Below the pieces are notes generated by a model. It saw only the letters and a list, made by a program, of their open reading frames with translations. It had not been told where the DNA came from and made no database searches. 64,000 nucleotides of DNA from Saposhnikovia divaricata (lineage: Eukaryota > Streptophyta > Magnoliopsida > Apiales > Apiaceae): NCBI GenBank assembly GCA_036435485.1, contig JAZHRN010000139.1, forward strand, positions 3,906,001-3,970,000, given 5' to 3'. The stretch's first letter is position 1; the number at the start of each line of letters is the position of its first letter. Both the position numbers and the translations under genes were made by a program. Below are positions 1 to 10,032 of the stretch, piece by piece.

Positions 1-17
1 AAAATCGAGTCGGACCA

Positions 18-42
18 TTTTATGGATATTTTTACATATTTT
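18..42. other. Phased T-tracts in the monomer (example copy)
   Basis: T runs of four, five and four bases begin at 18, 29 and 39, that is at 11- and 10-bp spacing, close to one helical turn. Such phasing is known to produce intrinsic DNA curvature. The arrangement recurs in nearly every monomer, and variants such as TTTTTTCATA or TTTTTACATTTTTT lengthen the tracts rather than break them. A curved segment once per 169 bp could help position nucleosomes. That consequence is inferred. Confidence 0.7.
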
Positions 43-59
43 GTTCCTATGGGTTATTG

Positions 60-228
60 GAATTCAACGAAATTTTATTTGGTGCCAGTCGGACCTGAAT
101 CGGGGCTGAAATGACTGAAACTCGGTTTTCGGATAATCCTCAAAGGGGTTAGTACACGGGATATTGTTAAAAATCGAGTCGGACCATTTTATGGATATTT
201 TTACATATTTTGTTCCTATGGGTTATTG
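60..228. repeat. Reference A-family monomer, class a
   Basis: First complete EcoRI-to-EcoRI unit. It begins GAATTCAACGAA, continues with TTTGGTGCCAGTCGG, then GAATCGGGGCTGAAATGACTG, GGATAATCCTCAAAGGGG and ATCGAGTCGGACCATTTTATGG. It contains eight CpG dinucleotides, more than the roughly six expected from its 25 C and 40 G. Class a is among the commonest A forms. Subclasses are marked by GAATCTGGG (for example 10202, 13075), by TTTTTTCATA (for example 11723, 15272) and by GGTACCAGTCGG (only 49.7-58.2 kb). Confidence 0.95.
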
Positions 229-397
229 GAATTCAACGCAATTTTATTTAACGAAGTTCGGACCGAAATCGGAGCTGATATGATCGAAACTCGGTTTTCG
301 GAAACTTCTCAAAGGGATTAGTACACGGGATATTGTTAAAAATCAAGTCGGACAATTTTGTGGATATTTTTACATATTTTGTTCCTATGGGTTATTG
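229..397. repeat. Reference B-family monomer, class e
   Basis: This B-type unit starts GAATTCAACGCA, then TTTAACGAAGTTCGGACC, GGAGCTGATATGATCGAAAC, GGAAACTTCTCAAAGGGATT and AATCAAGTCGGACAATTTTG. It differs from class a over most of the stretch between the EcoRI site and the GATATTGTT landmark, and again at the AATCAAGTCGGACAATTTTGTGG segment. Those differences travel together, so A and B are distinct lineages rather than scattered polymorphism. Units with the ACAATTTTGTGG segment are nearly always followed by an AATGAA unit (class b or d). This fixed succession is the basic element of the higher-order repeats. Confidence 0.95.
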
Positions 398-566
398 GAA
401 TTCAATGAAATTTTATTTGGTGCCATTCGGACCTGAATCGGGGCTGAAATGACTGAAACTCGGTTTTCTGATAATCCTCAAAGGGGTTAGTACACGGGAT
501 ATTGTTAAAAATCGAGTCAGACCATTTTATGGATATTTTTACATATTTTGTTCCAATGGGTTATTG
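398..566. repeat. Reference A-family monomer, class b
   Basis: An A-type unit starting GAATTCAATGAA with GGTGCCATTCGGACC. The next unit at 567-735 is the b' variant, recognised by CCAATGGG just upstream of its EcoRI site and by GGGCTAAAATG instead of GGGCTGAAATG. Both forms recur through the window. Class b contains TTCG followed after nine bases by CGGGG (426-443), which is discussed in the findings as a CENP-B-box-like arrangement with the wrong spacing. Confidence 0.93.
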
Positions 567-735
567 GAATTCAATGAAATTTTATTTGGTGCCATTCGGA
601 CCTGAATCGGGGCTAAAATGACTGAAACTCGGTTTTCGGATAATCCTCAAAGGGGTTAGTACACGGGATATTGTTAAAAATCGAGTCGGACCATTTTATT
701 GATATTTTTACATATTTTGTTCCTATGGGTTATTG

Positions 736-904
736 GAATTCAACACAATTTTATTTAACGGAGTTCGGACCGGAATCGGAGCTGATATGATCGAAACTCG
801 GTTTTCGGAAACTTCTCAAAGGGGTTAGTACACGGGATATTGTTAAAAATCAAGTCGGACCATTTTGTGGATATTTTTACATATTTTGTTCCTATGGGTT
901 ATTG
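736..904. repeat. Reference B-family monomer, class f
   Basis: B-type unit starting GAATTCAACACA with TTTAACGGAGTTCGGACCGG, then GGGGTTAG rather than the GGGATTAG of class e, and AATCAAGTCGGACCATTTTGTGG. It is usually followed by class c. Around 55.3-61.6 kb a derived form (f') has a longer T run and AACGTAG, preceded by GTTCATATGGG. Confidence 0.93.
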
Positions 905-1073
905 GAATTCAACGAAATTTTATTTGGAGCCAGTCGGACCTGAATCGGGGCTGAAATGACTGAAACTCGGTTTTCGGATAATCCTCAAAGGGGTTAGTAC
1001 ACGGGATATTGTTAAAAATTGAGTCGGACCATTTTATGGATATTTTTACATATTTTGTTCCTATGGTTTATTG
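905..1073. repeat. Reference A-family monomer, class c
   Basis: A-type unit with TTTGGAGCCAGTCGG in place of GGTGCC, and AATTGAGTCGG (not AATCGAGTCGG) before the next EcoRI site. It typically lies between an f (or h) and an e unit. A subset is preceded by TTTCTATGGG (for example 6653, 10878, 12568) and another by TATATTTTATTCC (for example 27777, 29636, 31326). Confidence 0.92.
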
Positions 1074-1243
1074 GAATTCAATGCAATTTTATTTAACGAA
1101 GTTCGGACCGGAATCGGAGCTGATATTATCCGAAACTCGGTTTTCGGAAACTTCTCAAAGGGATTAGTACACGGGATATTGTTAAAAATCAAGTCGGACA
1201 ATTTTGTGGATATTTTAACATATTTTGTTCCTATGGGTTATTG

Positions 1244-1412
1244 GAATTCAATGAAATTTTATTTTGTGCCATTCGGACCTGAATCGGGGCTGAAATGACT
1301 GAAACTCGGTTTTCGGATAATCCTGAAAGGGGTTAGTACACGGGATATTGTTAAAAATCGAGTCGGACCATTTTATGGATATTTTTACATATTTTGTTCC
1401 TATGGGTTATTG
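1244..1412. repeat. Reference A-family monomer, class d
   Basis: A-type unit starting GAATTCAATGAA with TTTTGTGCCATTCGG and CCTGAAAGGGG. It nearly always follows a class e unit, whose tail reads ACAATTTTGTGG or, from 28 kb on, ACAGTTTTGTGG. At 28115/28284, 29974/30143, 32678/32847 and 34368/34537 two d units stand side by side, which looks like an internal single-monomer duplication inherited by those blocks. Confidence 0.92.
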
Positions 1413-1919
1413 GAATTCAACGAAATTTTATTTAACGAAGTTCGGACTGGAATCGGAGCTGATATGATCGAAACTCGGTTTTCGGAAACTTCTCAAAGGG
1501 ATTAGTACACGGGATATTGTTAAAAATCAAGTCGGACAATTTTGTGGATATTTTTACATATTTTGTTCCTATGGGTTATTGGAATTCAATGAAATTTTAT
1601 TTGGTGCCATTCGGACCTAAATCGGGGCTGAAATGACTGAAACTCGGTTTTCGGATAATCCTGAAAGGGGTTAGTACACTGGATATTGTTAAAAATCGAG
1701 TCGGACCATTTTATGGATATTTTTACATATTTTGTTCCTATGGGTTATTGGAATTCAACGAAATTTTATTTGGTGCCAGTCGGACCTGAATCGGGGCTGA
1801 AATGACTGAAACTCGGTTTTCGGATAATCCTCAAAGGGGTTAGTACACGGGATAATGTTAAAAATCGAGTCGGACCATTTTATGGATATTTTTACATATT
1901 TTGTTCCTATGGGTTATTG

Positions 1920-3441
1920 GAATTCAACGCAATTTTATTTAACGAAGTTCGGACCGGAATCGGAGCTGATATGATCGAAACTCGGTTTTCGGAAACTTCT
2001 CAAAGGGATTAGTACACGGGATATTGTTAAAAATCAAGTCGGACAATTTTGTGGATATTTTTACATATTTTGTTCCTATGGGTTATTGGAATTCAAAGAA
2101 ATTTTATTTGGTGCCAGTCGGACCTGAATCGGGGCTGAAATGACTGAAACTCGGTTTTCGGATAATCCTCAACGGGGTTAGTACACGGGATATTGTTAAA
2201 AATCGAGTCGGACCATTTTATTGATATTTTTACATATTTTGTTCCTATGGGTTATTGGAATTCAACACAATTTTATTTAACGGAGTTCGGACCGGAATCG
2301 GAGCTGATATGATCGAAACTCGGTTTTCGGAAACTTCTCAAAGGGGTTAGTACACGGGATATTGTTAAAAATCAAGTCGTACCATTTTGTGGATATTTTT
2401 ACATATTTTGTTCCTATGGGTTATTGGAATTCAACGAAATTTTATTTAGAGCCAGTCGGACCTGAATCGGGGCTGAAATGACTGAAACTCGGTTTTCGGA
2501 TAATCCTCAAAGGGGTTAGTACACGGGATATTGTTAAAAATTGAGTCGGACCATTTTATGGATATTTTTACATATTTTGTTCCTATGGGTTATTGGAATT
2601 CAACGCAATTTTATTTAACGAAGTTCGGACCGGAATCGGAGCTGATATTATCCGAAACTCGGTTTTCGGAAACTTCTCAAAGGGATTAGTACACGGGATA
2701 TTGTTAAAAATCAAGTCGGACAATTTTATGGATATTTTTACATATTTTGTTCCTATGGGTTATTGGAATTCAATGAAATTTTATTTTGTGCCATTCGGAC
2801 CTGAATCGGGGCTGAAATGACTGAAACTCGGTTTTCGGATAATCCTGAAAGGGGTTAGTACACGGGATATTGTTAAAAATCGAGTCGGACCATTTTATGG
2901 ATATTTTTACATATTTTGTTCCTATGGGTTATTGGAATTCAACGAAATTTTATTTAACGAAGTTCGGACTGGAATCGGAGCTGATATGATCGAAACTCGG
3001 TTTTCGGAAACTTCTCAAAGGGATTAGTACACGGGATATTGTTAAAAATCAAGTCGGACAATTTTGTGGATATTTTTACATATTTTGTTCCTATGGGTTA
3101 TTGGAATTCAATGAAATTTTATTTGGTGCCATTCGGACCTAAATCGGGGCTGAAATGACTGAAACTCGGTTTTCGGATAATCCTGAAAGGGGTTAGTACA
3201 CTGGATATTGTTAAAAATCGAGTCGGACCATTTTATGGATATTTTTACATATTTTGTTCCTATGGGTTATTGGAATTCACCGAAATTTTATTTGGTGCCA
3301 GTCGGACCTGAATCGGGGCTGAAATGACTGAAACTCGGTTTTCGGATAATCCTCAAAGGGGTTAGTACACGGGATAATGTTAAAAATCGAGTCGGACCAT
3401 TTTATGGATATTTTTACATATTTTGTTCCTATGGGTTATTG
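1920..3441. repeat. 9-mer HOR, left block copy 2
   Basis: Same order as the preceding block but lacking the b' unit: e a f c e* d h b a, 1,522 bp with the inherited one-base insertion near 2649. The second unit has AAAGAA after the EcoRI site and GGTGCCAGTCGG, so it looks fused or replaced relative to the b b' pair of the flanking blocks. Confidence 0.9.
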
Positions 3442-5131
3442 GAATTCAACGCAATTTTATTTAACGAAGTTCGGACCGGAATCGGAGCTGATATGATCGA
3501 AACTCGGTTTTCGGAAACTTCTCAAAGGGATTAGTACACGGGATATTGTTAAAAATCAAGTCGGACAATTTTGTGGATATTTTTACATATTTTGTTCCTA
3601 TGGGTTATTGGAATTCAATGAAATTTTATTTGGTGCCAGTCGGACCTGAATCGGGGCTGAAATGACTGAAACTCGGTTTTCGGATAATCCTCAACGGGGT
3701 TAGTACACGGGATATTGTTAAAAATCGAGTCGGACCATTTTATGGATATTTTTACATATTTTGTTCCTATGGGTTATTGGAATTCAATGAAATTTTATTT
3801 GGTGCCATTCGGACCTGAATCGGGGCTAAAATGACTGAAACTCGGTTTTCGGATAATCCTCAAAGGGGTTAGTACACGGAATATTGTTAAAAATCGAGTC
3901 GGACCATTTTATTGATATTTTTACATATTTTGTTCCTATGGGTTATTGGAATTCAACACAGTTTTATTTAACGGAGTTCGGACCGGAATCGAAGCTGATA
4001 TGATCGAAACTCGGTTTTCGGAAACTTCTCAAAGGGGTTAGTACACGGGATATTGTTAAAAATCAAGTCGGACCATTTTGTGGATATTTTTACATATTTT
4101 GTTCCTATGGGTTATTGGAATTCAACGAAATTTTATTTGGAGCCAGTCGGACCTGAATCGGGGCTGAAATGACTGAAACTCGGTTTTCGGATAATCCTCA
4201 AAGGGGTTAGTACACGGGATATTGTTAAAAATTGAGTCGGGCCATTTTATGGATATTTTTACATATTTTGTTCCTATGGGTTATTGGAATTCAACGCAAT
4301 TTTATTTAACGAAGTTCGGACCGGAATCGGAGCTGATATTATCCGAAACTCGGTTTTCGGAAACTTCTCAAAGGGATTAGTACACGGGATATTGTTAAAA
4401 ATCAAGTCGGACAATTTTGTGGATATTTTTACATATTTTGTTCCTATGGGTTATTGGAATTCAATGAAATTTTATTTTGTGCCATTCGGACCTGAATCGG
4501 GGCTGAAATGAATGAAACTCGGTTTTCGGATAATCCTGAAAGGGGTTAGTACACGGGATATTGTTAAAAATCGAGTCGGACCATTTTATGGATATTTTTA
4601 CATATTTTGTTCCTATGGGTTATTGGAATTCAACGAAATTTTATTTAACGAAGTTCGGACCGGAATCGGAGCTGATATGATCGAAACTCGGTTTTCGGAA
4701 ACTTCTCAAAGGGATTAGTACACGGGATATTGTTAAAAATCAAGTCGGACAATTTTGTGGATATTTTTACATATTTTGTTCCTATGGGTTATTGGAATTC
4801 AATGAAATTTTATTTGGTGCCATTCGGACCTAAATCGGGGCTGAAATGACTGAAACTCGGTTTTCGGATAATCCTGAAAGGGGTTAGTACACTGGATATT
4901 GTTAAAAATCGAGTCGGACCATTTTATGGATATTTTAAATATTTTGTTCCTATGGGTTATTGGAATTCAACGAAATTTTATTTGGTGCCAGTAGGACCTG
5001 AATCGGGGCTGAAATGACTGAAACTCGGTTTTCGGATAATCCTCAAAGGGGTTAGTACACGGGATAATGTTAAAAATCGAGTCGGACCATTTTATGGATA
5101 TTTTTACATATTTTGTTCCTATGGGTTATTG
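3442..5131. repeat. 10-mer HOR, left block copy 3
   Basis: Again ten units, e b b' f c e* d h b a, with the inherited insertion near 4340. A separate one-base deletion in the h-b-a portion (GATATTTTAAATATTTTG, about 4930-4947) brings the length back to 1,690 bp. Private variants shared with copy 2, such as ACACTGGATATTG and GGGATAATG, show that copies 2 and 3 are close relatives. Confidence 0.9.
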
Positions 5132-5638
5132 GAATTCAACGCAACTTTATTTAACGAAGTTCGGACCGGAATCGGAGCTGATATGATCGAAACTCGGTTT
5201 TCGGAAACTTCTGAAAGGGATTAGTACACGGGATATTGTTAAAAATCAAGTCGAACAATTTTGTGGATATTTTTACATATTTTGTTCCTATGGGTTATTG
5301 GAATTCAATGAAATTTTATTTGGTGCCAGTCGGACCTGAATCGGGGCTGAAATGACTGAAACTCGGTTTTCGGATAATCCTCAACGGGGTTAGTACACGG
5401 GATATTGTTAAAAATTGAGTCGGACCATTTTATGGATATTTTTACATATTTTGTTCCTATGGGTTATTGGAATTCAACGAAATTTTATTTGGTGCCATTC
5501 GGACCTGAATCGGGGCTGAAATGACTGAAACTCGGTTTTCGGATAATCCTCAAAGGGGTTAGTACACGGGATATTGTTAAAAATCGAGTCGGACCATTTT
5601 ATGGATATTTTTACATGTTTTGTTCCTATGGGTTATTG
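5132..5638. repeat. Three transitional monomers (e a g)
   Basis: The start of a further copy of the left 10-mer (e then an a/b mixed unit with CAACGGGG) that breaks off after two monomers into a g unit with GGTGCCATTCGG. I see nothing but satellite here. It is the seam between the left 10-mer block and the 8-mer block. Confidence 0.8.
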
Positions 5639-6990
5639 GAATTCAACGCAATTTTATTTAACGAAGTTCGGACCGAAATCGGAGCTGATATGATCGAAAC
5701 TCGGTTTTCGGAAACTTCTCAAAGGGATTAGTACACGGGATATTGTTAAAAATCGAGTCGGATCATTTTATGGATATTTTTACATATTTTGTTCCTATGG
5801 GTTATTGGAATTCAACGAAATTTTATTTGGTGCCAGTCGGACCTGAATCGGGGCTGAAATGACTGAAACTCGGTTTTCGGATAATCCTCAAAGGGGTTAG
5901 TACACGGGATATTGTTAAAAATCGAGTCGGACCATTTTATGGATATTTTTACATATTTTGTTCCTATGGGTTATTGGAATTCAACGCAATTTTATTTAAC
6001 GAAGTTCGGACCGAAATCGGAGCTGATATGATCGAAACTCGGTTTTCGGAAACTTCTCAAAGGGATTAGTACACGGGATATTGTTAAAAATCGAGTCGGA
6101 CCATTTTATGGATATTTTTACATATTTTGTTCCTATGGGTTATTGGAATTCAACGAAATTTTATTTGGTGCCAGTCGGACCTGAATCGGGGCTGAAATGA
6201 CTGAAACTCGGTTTTCGGATAATCCTCAACGGGGTTAGTACACGGGATATTGTTAAAAATCGAGTCGGACCATTTTATGGTTATTTTTACATATTTTGTT
6301 CCTATGGGTTTTTGGAATTCAACGAAATTTTATTTGGTGCCATTCGGACCTGAATCGGGGCTGATATGATCGAAACTCGGTTTTCGGATAATCCTGAAAG
6401 GGGTTAGTACACGGGATATTGTTAAAAATTGAGTCGGACCATTTTATGGATATTTTTACATATTTTGTTCCTATGGGTTATTGGAATTCAACGAAATTTT
6501 ATTTAACGGAGTTCGGACCGGAATCGGAGCTGATATGATCGAAACTCGGTTTTCGGAAACTTCTCAAAGGGGTTAGTACACGGGATATTGTTAAAAATCA
6601 AGTCGGACCATTTTGTGGATATTTTTACATATTTTGTTTCTATGGGTTATTGGAATTCAACGAAATTTTATTTGGAGCCAGTCGGACCTGAATCGGGGCT
6701 AAAATGACTGAAACTCGGTTTTCGGATAATCCTCAAAGGGGTTAGTACACGGGATATTGTTAAAAATTGAGTCGGACCATTTTATGGATATTTTTACATA
6801 TTTTATTCCTATGGGTTATTGGAATTCAACGCAATTTTATTTAACGAAGTTCGGACCGGAATCGGAGCTGATATGATCGAAACTCGGTTTTCGGAAACTT
6901 CTCAAAGGGGTTAGTACACGGGATATTGTTAAAAATCAAGTCGGACCATTTTGTGGATATTTTTACATATTTTGTTTCTATGGGTTATTG
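5639..6990. repeat. 8-mer block, copy 1 of a dispersed pair
   Basis: Class order e a e a g h c e. It shares private variants with 8681-10032 at an exact offset of 3,042 bp (18 monomers). These include TTACATGTTTTG just upstream of the first unit, ATGGTTATTTTT with GGGTTTTTGG near 6283-6310, and a chimeric g unit with GGGGCTGATATGATCG. The match ends in the last e unit, where GGGGTTAG here is replaced by GGGATTAG in the other copy. Confidence 0.88.
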
Positions 6991-7666
6991 GAATTCAACG
7001 AAATTTTATTTGGAGCCAGTCGGACCTGAATCGGGGCTAAAATGACTGAAACTCAGTTTTCGGATAATCCTCAAAGGGGTTAGTACACGGGATATTGTTA
7101 AAAATCGAGTCGGGCCATTTTATGGATATTTTTACATATTTTGTTCCTATGGGTTATTGGAATTCAACGCAATTTTATTTAACGAAGTTCGGACCGGAAT
7201 CGGAGCTGATATGATCGAAACTCGGTTTTCGGAAACTTCTCAAAGGGATTAGTACACGGGATATTGTTAAAAATCAAGTCGGACAATTTTGTGGAAATTT
7301 TTACATATTTTGTTCCTATGGGTTATTGGAATTCAATGAAATTTTATTTTGTGCCATTCGGACCTGAATCGGGGCTGAAATGACAGAAACTCGGTTTTCG
7401 GATAATCCTGAAAGGGGTTAGTACACGGGATATTGTTAAAAATCGAGTCGGACCATTTTATGGATATTTTTACATATTTTGTTCCTATGGGTTATTGGAA
7501 TTCAACGCAATTTTATTTAACGAAGTTCGGACCGAAATCGGAGCTGATATGATCGAAACTCGGTTTTCGGAAACTTCTCAAAGGGGTTAGTACACGGGAT
7601 ATTGTTAAAAATCAAGTCGGACCATTTTGTGGATATTTTTACATATTTTGTTTCTATGGGTTATTG
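6991..7666. repeat. 4-mer tandem duplication, copy 1
   Basis: Four monomers, c e d e. Shared private markers recur exactly 676 bp (four monomers) downstream: GTCGGGCCATTTT, GTGGAAATTTTTAC and ATGACAGAAACTCGG. The two copies are almost identical, the clearest difference being TCGAGTCGGGCC here against TTGAGTCGGGCC in copy 2. Confidence 0.92.
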
Positions 7667-8342
7667 GAATTCAACGAAATTTTATTTGGAGCCAGTCGGA
7701 CCTGAATCGGGGCTAAAATGACTGAAACTCAGTTTTCGGATAATCCTCAAAGGGGTTAGTACACGGGATATTGTTAAAAATTGAGTCGGGCCATTTTATG
7801 GATATTTTTACATATTTTGTTCCTATGGGTTATTGGAATTCAACGCAATTTTATTTAACGAAGTTCGGACCGGAATCGGAGCTGATATGATCGAAACTCG
7901 GTTTTCGGAAACTTCTCAAAGGGATTAGTACACGGGATATTGTTAAAAATCAAGTCGGACAATTTTGTGGAAATTTTTACATATTTTGTTCCTATGGGTT
8001 ATTGGAATTCAATGAAATTTTATTTTGTGCCATTCGGACCTGAATCGGGGCTGAAATGACAGAAACTCGGTTTTCGGATAATCCTGAAAGGGGTTAGTAC
8101 ACGGGATATTGTTAAAAATCGAGTCGGACCATTTTATGGATATTTTTACATATTTTGTTCCTATGGGTTATTGGAATTCAACGCAATTTTATTTAACGAA
8201 GTTCGGACCGAAATCGGAGCTGATATGATCGAAACTCGGTTTTCGGAAACTTCTCAAAGGGATTAGTACACGGGATATTGTTAAAAATCGAGTCGGACCA
8301 TTTTATGGATATTTTTACATATTTTGTTCCTATGGGTTATTG
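7667..8342. repeat. 4-mer tandem duplication, copy 2
   Basis: Second copy of the c e d e block, directly abutting the first. Its last e unit is followed by another e unit (8343), an adjacency of two B-family monomers that I saw nowhere else, so the downstream edge of the duplication is probably a recombination junction. Confidence 0.9.
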
Positions 8343-8680
8343 GAATTCAACGCAATTTTATTTAACGAAGTTCGGACCGGAATCGGAGCTGATATGATCG
8401 AAACTCGGTTTTCGGAAACTTCTCAAAGGGATTAGTACACGGGATATTGTTAAAAATCAAGTCGGACAATTTTGTGGATATTTTTACATATTTTGTTCCT
8501 ATGGGTTATTGGAATTCAATGAAATTTTATTTTGTGCCATTCGGACCTGAATCGGGGCTGAAATGACTGAAACTCGGTTTTCGGATAATCCTGAAAGGGG
8601 TTAGTACACGGGATATTGTTAAAAATCGAGTCGGACCATTTTATGGATATTTTTACATGTTTTGTTCCTATGGGTTATTG
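8343..8680. repeat. Two linking monomers (e d)
   Basis: A plain e unit and a d unit joining the 4-mer duplication to the second 8-mer copy. Nothing besides satellite is present. Confidence 0.85.
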
Positions 8681-10032
8681 GAATTCAACGCAATTTTATT
8701 TAACGAAGTTCGGACCGAAATCGGAGCTGATATGATCGAAACTCGGTTTTCGGAAACTTCTCAAAGGGATTAGTACACGGGATATTGTTAAAAATCGAGT
8801 CGGACCATTTTATGGATATTTTTACATATTTTGTTCCTATGGGTTATTGGAATTCAACGAAATTTTATTTGGTGCCAGTCGGACCTGAATCGGGGCTGAA
8901 ATGACTGAAACTCGGTTTTCGGATAATCCTCAAAGGGGTTAGTACACGGGATATTGTTAAAAATCGAGTCGGACCATTTTATGGATATTTTTACATATTT
9001 TGTTCCTATGGGTTATTGGAATTCAACGCAATTTTATTTAACGAAGTTCGGACCGAAATCGGAGCTGATATGATCGAAACTCGGTTTTCGGAAACTTCTC
9101 AAAGGGATTAGTACACGGGATATTGTTAAAAATCGAGTCGGACCATTTTATGGATATTTTTACATATTTTGTTCCTATGGGTTATTGGAATTCAACGAAA
9201 TTTTATTTGGTGCCAGTCGGACCTGATTCGGGGCTGAAATGACTGAAACTCGGTTTTCGGATAATCCTCAACGGGGTTAGTACACGGGATATTGTTAAAA
9301 ATCGAGTCGGACCATTTTATGGTTATTTTTACATATTTTGTTCCTATGGGTTTTTGGAATTCAACGAAATTTTATTTGGTGCCATTCGGACCTGAATCGG
9401 GGCTGATATGATCGAAACTCGGTTTTCGGATAATCCTGAAAGGGGTTAGTACACGGGATATTGTTAAAAATTGAGTCGGACCATTTTATGGATATTTTTA
9501 CATATTTTATTCCTATGGGTTATTGGAATTCAACGAAATTTTATTTAACGGAGTTCGGACCGGAATCGGAGCTGATATGATCGAAACTCGGTTTTCGGAA
9601 ACTTCTCAAAGGGGTTAGTACACGGGATATTGTTAAAAATCAAGTCGGACCATTTTGTGGATATTTTTACATATTTTGTTTCTATGGGTTATTGGAATTC
9701 AACGAAATTTTATTTGGAGCCAGTCGGACCTGAATCGGGGCTAAAATGACTGAAACTCGGTTTTCGGATAATCCTCAAAGGGGTTAGTACACGGGATATT
9801 GTTAAAAATTGAGTCGGACCATTTTATGGATATTTTTACATATTTTATTCCTATGGGTTATTGGAATTCAACGCAATTTTATTTAACGAAGTTCGGACCG
9901 GAATCGGAGCTGATATGATCGAAACTCGGTTTTCGGAAACTTCTCAAAGGGATTAGTACACGGGATATTGTTAAAAATCAAGTCGGACAATTTTGTGGAT
10001 ATTTTTACATATTTTGTTCCTATGGGTTATTG
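8681..10032. repeat. 8-mer block, copy 2 of a dispersed pair
   Basis: Class order e a e a g h c e, matching 5639-6990 with few substitutions, for example CCTGATTCGGGG near 9220 and TTTTATTCC near 9508. The pair is separated by ten monomers that include the 4-mer duplication. One reading is that an older 18-monomer tandem repeat was remodelled internally. Confidence 0.87.

Larger units (their letters stand above)
229..1919. repeat. 10-mer HOR, left block copy 1
   Basis: Class order e b b' f c e* d h b a. The starred e unit (1074) carries a one-base insertion, reading GATATTATCCGAAAC instead of GATATGATCGAAAC at about 1123-1137, so the block is 1,691 bp. The same marked monomer recurs in the next two copies at +1,522 and a further +1,691 bp, fixing the periods as nine and ten monomers. 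Confidence 0.92.

Noticed and set aside
15..25. CArG-box-like CCATTTTATGG
   Set aside because: Seven A/T bases lie between CC and GG instead of the six required for a MADS-domain site, and no gene is nearby to be regulated.
1071..1298. 75-codon open frame, with near copies at 2593-2820 and 4284-4511
   Set aside because: The three frames are the same pair of satellite monomers (e* then d) repeated with the HOR period of 1,522 and 1,691 bp. They exist only because the one-base insertion happens to join two frames. They have no homology I recognise and no gene-like context, so their conservation reflects repeat copying.
4512..4718. 68-codon open frame
   Set aside because: Starts only because of a single substitution (ATGAATG) in one d monomer and runs through ordinary satellite. 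Not a gene.
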